Origin: an uncultured Geobacteraceae bacterium
Lineage (GTDB): Bacteria > Desulfobacterota > Desulfuromonadia > Geobacterales > Pseudopelobacteraceae
Direction of reading: 5' to 3'
DNA length: 64,000 nucleotides
NCBI GenBank assembly: GCA_903939115.1
Contig: CAJAFV010000058.1
Span: forward strand, 1 to 64,000
Below the pieces are notes generated by a model. It was given only the letters and a program-made list of their open reading frames with translations, did no database searches and was not told where the DNA came from. Below, one piece after another: positions 18,784 to 25,967 of this stretch (within the stretch, counting starts at the first letter, position 1; the number at the start of each line of letters is the position of its first letter). The translations under genes were made by a program, and so were the position numbers.

Positions 18784-19593
18784 TTACGGTTTCCAGATAT
18801 AAAGAACTATTTCAATGGCAATCAGGACGATAATGATCCATTCAAGGCGGGCAGAGCGACGGGCGTGGGAGAGACTGGTAAAGACATCGGTCATATCCAG
18901 CAGGGTCTCGGATTTATGTTTGATTTCCAGATAGCGCTGGCTCAGTTCGAACAGACTGGCCATGGTTGTATAGAGGCGGTCAGCCTCAGAATTGTCCCAG
19001 GTGATGTCAGGTTTATCCAGCACCATAATATGTGCAATTGAGGTGAATTTAAAGCTCAGTATAGATGATGCCAGACGAGCCATGTCCCGATCCGGTAACT
19101 CCAACTTACCCTTACCCAGATTGGCAATTAACCCTTCAACTTCATCAAAGACCATATCGACACGCTCCTCGATTCGCTCCAGAGCAACCGACTTGGCTAT
19201 CACAAAACAGATAATATCCAGAAAAGCCAAATTATAACGCGGCATGACAGCGCGGTCATTGACAATCGCCGGCTCGCGTGCCGGATCGATTTCAAGTCGA
19301 TATTCTTCTCTGTAGGGCAATTGAATCTGCCCTTTCAGGGACTCGGCGTATTGCGGAATGCTGTCAAGGAAGCGGGCAATGAGATCACCAGAACAGTTGA
19401 GGAAAACCACGCCTCCGAAATAGTACAGATAGACCCGTTCCTCATCATTACCGGTCGCAAGTGCAAAAGTCACCGGATTAAGCTTCATCGGCTCTTCCCA
19501 ACGATATTTTCGGGAAAGACCCAGCTTGACGGCAAGGCGGTTCAAATCGAGTTCTCCGCCGAAGGCAAATGCTTTAAAAGTAAATAGTTCCAT
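18784..19593 (-). CDS. RMD1/YagE (DUF155) family protein
   Basis: A 269-aa protein of the RMD1/Sif2/YagE family, first described in yeast as needed for meiotic division. Bacterial members have no settled function. The family pattern is visible: an N-terminal alpha/beta part (YLYYFGGVVFLN), a central LERIEERVD helix and one C-terminal membrane segment (about 248-266), which would anchor it with the bulk in the cytoplasm. The ribosome-binding site is poor, and the start lies five bases after the upstream small gene, so translation is probably coupled. Confidence 0.8.
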   Translation of the reverse strand: MELFTFKAFAFGGELDLNRLAVKLGLSRKYRWEEPMKLNPVTFALATGNDEERVYLYYFGGVVFLNCSGDLIARFLDSIPQYAESLKGQIQLPYREEYRLEIDPAREPAIVNDRAVMPRYNLAFLDIICFVIAKSVALERIEERVDMVFDEVEGLIANLGKGKLELPDRDMARLASSILSFKFTSIAHIMVLDKPDITWDNSEADRLYTTMASLFELSQRYLEIKHKSETLLDMTDVFTSLSHARRSARLEWIIIVLIAIEIVLYIWKP

Positions 19594-19598
19594 CTATG

Positions 19599-19811
19599 TT
19601 AAAACTTATTGAATACAGGACAGTGGGGACACAACCGCTGCAGGATTCCCAACTCGCGAATTCCTATTGCACGCAATCCATCATCATGTGAGACACACAT
19701 TTTTTCCACAAGTTCATCCCATTCGTGGCTGGAATCAGATCTCAGTACCGGTATTGCCCTCATTCTACGGCCAATTTCAGCATAAATTGTGTTTTTACTT
19801 TGTGTTGCCAT
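19599..19811 (-). CDS. Small hypothetical protein, 70 aa
   Basis: Not recognised. The ATG follows AAAGGGG. A C-terminal CPHC motif could bind a metal. It lies 21 bases after the 74-aa gene and five bases before the RMD1-family gene, so the three form an operon. Confidence 0.6.
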   Translation of the reverse strand: MATQSKNTIYAEIGRRMRAIPVLRSDSSHEWDELVEKMCVSHDDGLRAIGIRELGILQRLCPHCPVFNKF

Positions 19812-19832
19812 GGGGTTGCCCCTTTCGTTGAC

Positions 19833-20057
19833 TTAAATTGCTGCGCAATACTCGCTTGGGTCAAGGTCGCTATCGTTTTCAGAAATCTTATCATTGTCAT
19901 ATAGCTTTACAAGATCATGATGTAACTGGATGACTGCCCTGGATGCAGTAAAGATAGACTCCTTCACTGTCTTGTCGCCGCATCCTTCGTAGGCATTTCT
20001 CAAGGCTACAATGGCAGTATTCGTAAGAATGTTCGTATTCAGGAGCGAAATATTCAT
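19833..20057 (-). CDS. Small hypothetical protein, 74 aa
   Basis: Not recognised; predicted helical and acidic at the C-terminus. The start has a strong AAAGGAG site. It is the first gene of the small-gene/RMD1 operon, downstream of a candidate Pho box, which hints at induction by phosphate limitation. Confidence 0.65.
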   Translation of the reverse strand: MNISLLNTNILTNTAIVALRNAYEGCGDKTVKESIFTASRAVIQLHHDLVKLYDNDKISENDSDLDPSEYCAAI

Positions 20058-20096
20058 GAGGGACTCCTTTTGCTTTCGTATTGAGGATTACTGCAC

Positions 20097-20130
20097 ACTA
20101 TAACAAACCCAAGGTTACAACAGTGTGCCA
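20097..20130 (-). promoter_or_regulatory. Candidate Pho box of the small-gene/RMD1 operon
   Basis: On the minus strand TGGCACA-CTGT-TGTAACC (20130-20113) matches the 11-base period (5 and 6 of 7 positions). Ten bases later is TATAGT (20102-20097), a good -10. It sits inside the decayed dehydrogenase fragment. Confidence 0.5.
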
Positions 20131-20366
20131 TATTGTCAAATTGTTTGTGACGTATGTACTGTTGCAGATACTAACTACAGCTCCGGCCATTATCGGCATC
20201 AACCTGCGCTGTTTGATACTGTTGTTCAACTGGGCTGCTATGATGTCATACTTGGGTCTGGTACGCGAAGCCAGGGTTATTTCACTGAAGATGTCGCGCC
20301 GCTGAACGCATTTGTGGGTAACAACGTCGCGATGCCACCGGCTCCGATAATTAGGACTCTGCTCAT
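20098..20366 (-). pseudogene. Remnant of saccharopine dehydrogenase-family (carboxynorspermidine dehydrogenase-like) gene
   Basis: An ATG with a GAGGAA site starts MSRVLIIGAGG, the NAD-binding N-terminus of this family. After a one-base shift the frame continues VVTHKC and IFSEITLASRTRPK, and after a second shift AQVDADN. The intact enzyme is about 400 residues; only about the first 75 survive, in three frames. These enzymes make carboxynorspermidine or homospermidine-type polyamines downstream of arginine decarboxylase (an intact speA lies at 58125-60053). The family match is from memory. Confidence 0.6.
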
Positions 20367-20461
20367 AGTATTTCCTCACTCAAGAAGGGATCTATTCAAA
20401 CTTTTTGTTTCCGATTAGGCTTGACTGGTGATCAAACGTCCAGTAACCGCAAAAACAATAA

Positions 20462-20499
20462 AATTGTGCAGGAACCCGGCCATTGGTCCCTGCACAATT
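20462..20499 (-). terminator. Intrinsic terminator after the metallophosphoesterase gene
   Basis: AATTGTGCAGG (20462-20472) pairs with CCTGCACAATT (20489-20499). On the minus strand the stem is followed by TTTATTGTTTTTG. It lies about 60 bases after the stop of the metallophosphoesterase gene. Confidence 0.8.
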
Positions 20500-20556
20500 A
20501 CATATAACTTACCGTAAAAATGGCACAAATAATCTGTCGTTTAGTAATACAGATAA

Positions 20557-21819
20557 TTAAAGCGCACGCGGTGCCAGTGATACGGTAATGGTGTTGCCCC
20601 AGACTTTCGAATTCCAGCGATATTCACGCACTGTCATTTTCTTGGCATCGTTGTCGATGGACACTACCTGGAAAGACAGTCTCGTCGGGTCAGTTGCCGA
20701 GAAATTGCCCTTCATCGGAGAGTCAACGCGGAATATATTTAACCTGATGTCGTTGTCTGGACCGGTGTAGGTATAGTACTCATTGGCGTTATCATTGCCA
20801 TGAAAGTAAGCCACGATGTTCTTGTGTGTCTTAAGCCAGGCGACAAAAGCTCTCTGCTCTATGTCTGTAGAAAGTGCAATCTTACCGGCAGCGTCAGAAA
20901 ATGGAGTACTGAGTGGCGTTGTCTCGGCAAATACGTCTGAAAGCAGATTCTCAAACTTGTTTGTAGCGTTGATTGCCGTGGCACCCGTGTCAAGCGGGTT
21001 GGTGAAATGCTTAGACTCACTCGTCGGTTGGTCGTGGGTGAATAGAATGACAGGAAGTGTCGGAGCTTTTGCAATTTCGGCGTCGATCAGTGGGCGGGAA
21101 ATTGAATCGGGCCACATACCGACAAACACGAAATTTACACCGTTTACAACCTTCGATGTCACAACCCTTTTGCTAGCGTAACTTGCAGCAGCAGTGACTC
21201 TAGCTGGTGAGGCACCAATGAATCCAGTATTAGTAAGGGCAGTCGCGGGTGACATCATGAGATTGTAAATCGCCACATACGACGTTGCGTCAAGGTAGGA
21301 AGTTGTATCGGTTGGTGTCTTGTGGTATCCGATTGCAGCAGAAACATCATGGTTACCCGGTGTCATCCACAGTGGTGCTTTTGTATTGGCGGCGGTCTTA
21401 AGGTTTAGCTTGGTGAAATAATCGGCATGAAACTGGGGCCAGGTATCTGTAGCATTAGCATATAGGTATGGAGTTGTGGTCCCATCCGGACGATTTATAG
21501 CATCGCCGGTCTCAACAACAAAGTCCACTGCAGTCAGAGTCTGACCGGCGTTAATGCCGGCATCGCTCGGTAGTGCAACCTTTGCAGTCTGTAGCCGATT
21601 CATTTCATCAATCATTGCACCATTAACCTGCTGCGCACTGCTCAAACCAGAAAACACAGCCCGCTTGATGCCATAGTGAGCATCTGATGTGTACACAAAT
21701 GTTGTTACCGGAGTGGCTGCCGCCGGGCTATCACTGCTGCCGCAACCACTCATCAATCCAGATAGTGCCACCACTGATGCCAACGAGGCATATATGAGCC
21801 TTCTCTTCATTACATCCAT
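20557..21819 (-). CDS. Lipoprotein metallophosphoesterase (calcineurin-like)
   Basis: A 420-aa secreted lipoprotein: basic N-terminus, hydrophobic segment, then lipobox LMSGC at about residue 26. Metallophosphatase motifs occur in order: SDAHYG, ETGDAI, TPGNHD, FTHDQP and FHGNDN. The last replaces the usual GHxH, so the second metal site may be altered. It is likely a periplasmic phosphomonoesterase or phosphodiesterase that releases phosphate from organic compounds; the substrate is unknown. The ATG follows AAAGGGG. A weak Pho-like sequence lies upstream but was not annotated. Confidence 0.8.
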   Translation of the reverse strand: MDVMKRRLIYASLASVVALSGLMSGCGSSDSPAAATPVTTFVYTSDAHYGIKRAVFSGLSSAQQVNGAMIDEMNRLQTAKVALPSDAGINAGQTLTAVDFVVETGDAINRPDGTTTPYLYANATDTWPQFHADYFTKLNLKTAANTKAPLWMTPGNHDVSAAIGYHKTPTDTTSYLDATSYVAIYNLMMSPATALTNTGFIGASPARVTAAASYASKRVVTSKVVNGVNFVFVGMWPDSISRPLIDAEIAKAPTLPVILFTHDQPTSESKHFTNPLDTGATAINATNKFENLLSDVFAETTPLSTPFSDAAGKIALSTDIEQRAFVAWLKTHKNIVAYFHGNDNANEYYTYTGPDNDIRLNIFRVDSPMKGNFSATDPTRLSFQVVSIDNDAKKMTVREYRWNSKVWGNTITVSLAPRAL

Positions 21820-21973
21820 TTCTGTCCCCTTTCGTCAACCAAGTTTAAATTGCAATGAATGCTTTCTATCACAATGGATATGACGATTGTGTGCCAACTC
21901 GGAAAACTCTTCGTAACCATAACGTTTCAGAATTGCTACAAAAAGCCATAAATTCTTCTGGTATGATGTGGAT

Positions 21974-24166
21974 ATGTTGAGGATACACACTCAAATGACG
22001 GTGATTATCCGTATGCTCGTCTTGATCACTCTTATAGTTGGCCTGAATGCCGAATATTCGCTGGCGCATCTTCTCACGATCTCGATCTGCGCCCCGGAAC
22101 GTTTATATCGTAATCCGGCTGCATATCTTGCGATTGCTGACTCTGCAGAATTGCTGGAAAGGTCATTTCCTGCAGCGCAGATCACGCATAATGCCCGCTC
22201 CAGCCAGGTTCGCATTGTGTTGCCCGATGTTTCCGCAAACAGGGATCACTGTATCCCGGGCCCCTCAGCACGTCCCTACTTTTGCACGACGGTACCTGAC
22301 CCTTCATATCACTGGCTGTCAACAAAACGAGACGGGATTATAACGTTGAAATTGGATGCCGTTTCTCCGGAAGGGGTTGCGGCCGGATTGTACGCCCTAC
22401 TGCAGGAAAAACTCGGTTTCAGATTTTATCACCCCCGTGAAAGTATTGTTCCGTTTCTCACCAGTTGGCCGCTTCCCAATAGGTTCTCGTTCACCGGTGA
22501 TCCCCGTTTTGAAAAGCGGGGCTTTCATCTCCACACTCAACATCCAATAGAGTTGACGGAACAGCTCATGAATCCATTGGCGCCAGACGCCTTTGAAGAG
22601 GTAAAAACCTATATCGACTGGCTGGCTCGTAATGGGCAGAATACCTTCCAGTTTTTCCTGCTGCGTGAAGTAGATCGTAAGACGTGGCCTCCCCACGCCA
22701 GGCGGATTGTTGAATATGCGCAGAAGCGCGGAATCCGTTGCGGCATCCAGATTTCACTGTCCATGATCCAGCAGCAGGCGTTTCAGACGATCACACTGTT
22801 ACGGCCGTACCCGTCGTATCTGCGGCAGGTGGATAATTCGCTGGCCTGGCTATTTCAAGCACCATGGGACTACGTAAGCCTGGACGTCACTCTCGGCGAG
22901 CACCTGCCGTTTCTGGACAAACTGCTGCCCGACGTTCAGATGCATATCGAGCAGCAGGTAGAGAAACGTTACGGGGCGCGCCTTATGTACGCAACCCACG
23001 TGATCTGTTCCAAAGACGGCGAAAAGGTACGTCGCCCCAAACTCCCCAACAGCGGCATCATGATCCACACCGTCATGTGCTATTCAGCCTCGGAGGCTAG
23101 CGCGCCGGTGTACGGCAATAAAAACCAGACGTTCATGCTTGACGCTGCAATAGCTGAAAGTAAGCGCCGCGAAACCTGGTACTGGCCCGAATCTTCATAT
23201 TGGGTCGGTTTTGACTCTTCTGTGCCTCTGCTGCTTTTACCCTATCTGGACACCCGCTGGACCGATATTGCAACCATGGCTAAGCTCGGTGTGAGTGGAC
23301 ATCTTACGTTCTCGTCCGGATGGGAATGGGGATATTGGCTGGTTGATTGGAGTATTGCCCGCTGGTCGTGGCAGCTAAAAGACAACGGCAAAGTGAGGCT
23401 GACAGCACCGCTATCGCGGTTTGCGGAATTGTGCAATGACCTGGAGTTGCAGAAGCTTATGGAGAAAGCGCTTGCGCTTCAAAACAGCTTCCTGAAGGAG
23501 AAAGAACTACTGCAATTCATGTCAGCCCTAACCCCGTTTTCGGAGTTGCCTCACCCCTTCGACAGGCCGTTTCAACCGGAACCGGGGTTCAGCTACGGAT
23601 GGCTGCTTAATGAAGCCTCACCGACCGAGGCCTCACAGTCGCTGATTCGTCCTATTGCCGATCTTGAAAAATATGCGACGCAGATGGGTGGCGTAGTGAG
23701 TCTGCTGGAGAAGAGAATTGGATGTTTACGCGAGTTGAAACAGATCGGAGATCTGCAGTTCAGCCTGTTGATGGAGTTTGAGCGAGGCCTGCGAGTGACC
23801 GCCTTAAGAGCAAGCCACAGAGCTTTGACCTTACGATCGATATTTGCCAAACGACAAGAGCATGCAGGCAAAACGAATCATTCCACCGTTTCGGAGCCAT
23901 TACTTGCAAAGGCGCGACAGATACGCCGGCAGGCCCAAACCATAGTCCAGTGTCAGGAAGGTATATACCGATACCCTGTGGACCAGGTTGCGCGACGGCG
24001 GCAAAGCATGACCGCCTATCCTTTCGGTTACCTTTACCCTGCATCAAATCTATACTTCTGGGAGCGTGAAGAGGAACAGGTGCGGCATGAGCGTTTCGAT
24101 GCCCTGTTTATGAATCTCTGGGATATGCGAAGAACGTTGGGACTGGAAAGTCTGTTTTTTAATTGA
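21974..24166 (+). CDS. Secreted glycoside-hydrolase-like protein (GH20/GH67-type N-terminal domain)
   Basis: A roughly 730-aa exported protein with an N-terminal signal segment (about 8-33). Residues about 60-165 look like the small alpha/beta domain in front of GH20/GH67 catalytic barrels (VAAGLYALLQEKLGFRFYHP). A TIM-barrel-like region follows (IDWLARNGQNTFQFF), then a helical C-terminal part rich in Arg and Glu. The family is recognised only by pattern; DUF4838-type proteins are the closest idea. The expected catalytic acid pair could not be assigned with confidence. The start lacks a strong ribosome-binding site, and a GTG lies two codons upstream. Confidence 0.55.
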   Translation: MLRIHTQMTVIIRMLVLITLIVGLNAEYSLAHLLTISICAPERLYRNPAAYLAIADSAELLERSFPAAQITHNARSSQVRIVLPDVSANRDHCIPGPSARPYFCTTVPDPSYHWLSTKRDGIITLKLDAVSPEGVAAGLYALLQEKLGFRFYHPRESIVPFLTSWPLPNRFSFTGDPRFEKRGFHLHTQHPIELTEQLMNPLAPDAFEEVKTYIDWLARNGQNTFQFFLLREVDRKTWPPHARRIVEYAQKRGIRCGIQISLSMIQQQAFQTITLLRPYPSYLRQVDNSLAWLFQAPWDYVSLDVTLGEHLPFLDKLLPDVQMHIEQQVEKRYGARLMYATHVICSKDGEKVRRPKLPNSGIMIHTVMCYSASEASAPVYGNKNQTFMLDAAIAESKRRETWYWPESSYWVGFDSSVPLLLLPYLDTRWTDIATMAKLGVSGHLTFSSGWEWGYWLVDWSIARWSWQLKDNGKVRLTAPLSRFAELCNDLELQKLMEKALALQNSFLKEKELLQFMSALTPFSELPHPFDRPFQPEPGFSYGWLLNEASPTEASQSLIRPIADLEKYATQMGGVVSLLEKRIGCLRELKQIGDLQFSLLMEFERGLRVTALRASHRALTLRSIFAKRQEHAGKTNHSTVSEPLLAKARQIRRQAQTIVQCQEGIYRYPVDQVARRRQSMTAYPFGYLYPASNLYFWEREEEQVRHERFDALFMNLWDMRRTLGLESLFFN

Positions 24167-24184
24167 TTAACATGGAGGCGCCGC

Positions 24185-24490
24185 GTGAAAAAAGGCTATA
24201 AATGTCCGAAATGCGGAAACAACTACCCAGACAAGCTGGCAGTAATTATTCCTGAGAGCCGATCACTTTTGGTTCTGTTTACCCAGCAAAAAACGTTGAG
24301 CAGGGCGGATGTGCAGATTCGCTGTTCAAAGTGCAACCAGCAGGAGGAGGCGATCTTCTTTCGTACAAAAAGAGTCGCTGCCGTAAACCTGCTCCAGGAA
24401 GTTCAATGCATATCTGGAAACTCTTCCGGAACCGGCGCCGGAAGGACAAACCCGGCATCCAGTTCCAGCGGCAAAAGAATTATATTTTAG
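24185..24490 (+). CDS. Small zinc-ribbon protein, 101 aa
   Basis: Two CxxC knuckles (CPKC near residue 8, CSKC near residue 48) form a zinc ribbon, followed by a Ser/Gly-rich tail. The GTG start has a GGAGG site six bases upstream. It follows the hydrolase-like gene by 18 bases and overlaps the convergent lysine-rich gene by 11 bases. Function unknown. Confidence 0.6.
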   Translation: MKKGYKCPKCGNNYPDKLAVIIPESRSLLVLFTQQKTLSRADVQIRCSKCNQQEEAIFFRTKRVAAVNLLQEVQCISGNSSGTGAGRTNPASSSSGKRIIF

Positions 24491-24773
24491 CTATCTTTTT
24501 AACCTTTTTTGTCTCACCCCCTGCTTTTGGCACCTTGACTTCTTTTGCCGCCGGAGTTTCTTTTGTTTTTACTGAAGCTGCGCCCTCTTCCTTTTTAAAG
24601 CCCAAATGCTTCTCAAGGCCAGGAATTGCCGCACCATCGTTTTTCCGGTACTTTTGATATGCTGCCGTAATCTCTTTGTGCACTTTAATAAAGGATTCCA
24701 GCTTGGGAACCAACGCTATCACAGCCTGAAAATCATCTGTCAATGCACAACCTTTTTTTTCCTTTTTGCCCAT
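24480..24773 (-). CDS. Small lysine-rich protein with basic tail, 97 aa
   Basis: Not a recognised enzyme. A globular N-terminal half (about 1-62, helical) is followed by a Lys/Ala/Pro/Val tail ending KKVKKIAKI. The tail resembles histone-H1-like bacterial proteins and that of the lysine-rich protein at 57560-57910. It could bind DNA or polyphosphate; this is inference. The start has a GAGGAG site; 26 upstream codons are open but lie over the promoter. Confidence 0.65.
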   Translation of the reverse strand: MGKKEKKGCALTDDFQAVIALVPKLESFIKVHKEITAAYQKYRKNDGAAIPGLEKHLGFKKEEGAASVKTKETPAAKEVKVPKAGGETKKVKKIAKI

Positions 24774-24801
24774 TTCAGTCTCCTCAAAGTAAAGTTTTTC
24801 C

Positions 24802-24861
24802 ACTATACCAGTGGCTTGAAAAGTTTCAAGAACTTTAGGTGATTGTGACATGATTGTAACA
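24802..24861 (-). promoter_or_regulatory. Sigma-70-like promoter and Pho-box-like repeat of the lysine-rich gene
   Basis: TTGAAA (24829-24824), 16 bases, TATAGT (24807-24802) is a good housekeeping promoter on the minus strand. Upstream, 24844-24861 reads TGTGACA-TGAT-TGTAACA on the plus strand, an 11-base repeat like the Pho boxes. Because the repeat is nearly palindromic its orientation is uncertain. Confidence 0.45.
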
Positions 24862-25084
24862 AATTATGCCGTAACTAGGGGGTATACAGGTGATGATGGT
24901 GGAATTACAAAACATTTTGGAGAACTTAGGGATGTTGTTACTGGAGCCGTTGTGGTTGTTCCTGATTGTCCATTCTGAGGTATGTCTGTTTTAGTTAGGA
25001 GCATAAAACTTCAGACACCAGAACCATAAAAAACAGAACCCCCGTATCTAGTGTAAGGCGTCAAAGTGAGTAAAAATGGTCGTT

Positions 25085-25309
25085 TTACGCTTTTTTTCGT
25101 GCTGTTTCTGAAGCCTTTTCAGCCCCACTTTCCTTAACCTCTTGTGCCTGAGTATCACCATCAGACGCAAGCTTTTGAGCAAGATTGGAAATATTAACTT
25201 GATCTTTCTTCGCTACAACTGATGCTTTAGTCTCGGTTTGTGCTGAAGAACTATGTGCTACTGCGGCTGTTGAATTCTGTGATGCGGTGCTTGATACTGG
25301 AGCTACCAT
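25085..25309 (-). CDS. Small hydrophilic protein, 74 aa
   Basis: Ser/Ala/Gln/Lys-rich and probably disordered, with one ordered-looking motif (KDQVNISNLAQKLAS). A strong GGAGG site precedes the ATG. It is reminiscent of small FlgM-like or flagellum-linked Geobacter proteins, but the similarity is too weak for a claim. Confidence 0.55.
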   Translation of the reverse strand: MVAPVSSTASQNSTAAVAHSSSAQTETKASVVAKKDQVNISNLAQKLASDGDTQAQEVKESGAEKASETARKKA

Positions 25310-25412
25310 GGCATCCTCCGTTATAATTGCGTTCTTAAATACCTTATAGGTTTAATTCGCAACAAATAAAGGATTATTTTAGTCTTCTTTGATATATTTT
25401 GAACAAGTAGTG

Positions 25413-25820
25413 TTAACGGTGGGTAAGTTTATCTATAAAACGCTTGTATTCCATGTCTTTAGTTCTTATATGACTGATAAACCAGTGTAACAAAAAATCT
25501 TTTATTTTTGAGGACATCGGGGTGTCAAGCAATTCGCACTGCCTCCTAATGTACTGTACCTTTTCAATAAAAGTATCGTGCTCAGCTTCATGGTCAACTC
25601 TGTCGGGGTACTCGTATTGGGCAAAGATATCGGATTCAACTTTAAAATGGATATGAGCGTATTCATTTAATCTATCGACCAAAGGTAGCAAATCGGAGTT
25701 AGGTTGACTGTATTCAACAGCGATGGTTAACTCGTTAATAATGCCAATCAACTGCTTATGTTGGGTATCTACGTTGCCTAAGCCTATCTCAAGCTCTTTA
25801 TTCCACTGTAATAACTGCAT
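25413..25820 (-). CDS. Bacteriohemerythrin
   Basis: A 135-aa four-helix di-iron protein that binds oxygen, used in microaerobic or anaerobic bacteria for oxygen storage, delivery or sensing. Ligand motifs are visible in order: DTQHKQL, HIHFKVESDIF, DHEAEHDTF and HWFISHIRTKDMEY. This is full length for the single-domain family. TGGAG precedes the ATG. It lies downstream of the multi-PAS hybrid kinase on the same strand. Confidence 0.93.
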   Translation of the reverse strand: MQLLQWNKELEIGLGNVDTQHKQLIGIINELTIAVEYSQPNSDLLPLVDRLNEYAHIHFKVESDIFAQYEYPDRVDHEAEHDTFIEKVQYIRRQCELLDTPMSSKIKDFLLHWFISHIRTKDMEYKRFIDKLTHR

Positions 25821-25949
25821 TTATATTGCTCCAGAGTGTGACGCAATCTCTGTCAGTATTGCACCGATATTTTGAATGTCATCATCAGCAATGTTTGATT
25901 CGGTTAGTAATTTGTAGATGGCAAACGCAACTGGCGCATGAGTTGACTG
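25821..25949 (-). other. Coding-like remnant without a start codon
   Basis: On the minus strand a frame bounded by two stops encodes about 43 residues (..FAIYKLLTESNIADDD..IGAILTEIASHS..). It has a protein-like composition but no start codon and lies between the hybrid kinase and the hemerythrin gene. It may be the end of a lost gene. No family is assigned. Confidence 0.25.
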
Positions 25950-25967
25950 CTTATGCTAGATTAGCTT

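Noticed and set aside
18571-19041. Plus-strand open frame of 156 codons
   Set aside because: Most of it lies antisense to the RMD1-family gene, it has no ribosome-binding site and the protein resembles nothing.
20515-20535. Sigma-54 type promoter TGGCAC near 20521
   Set aside because: The GC element at -12 is missing at the required spacing.
21880-21910. Pho-like repeat before the metallophosphoesterase gene (TGGCACA-CAAT-CGTCATA)
   Set aside because: Only partial matches and no good -10 at 9-10 bases, so not annotated although regulation would make sense.
24850-24978. Plus-strand frame of 42 codons (MIVTNYAVTRGYTGDDGG...)
   Set aside because: It begins inside the Pho-like repeat, has no ribosome-binding site and no recognised family; too weak to annotate.
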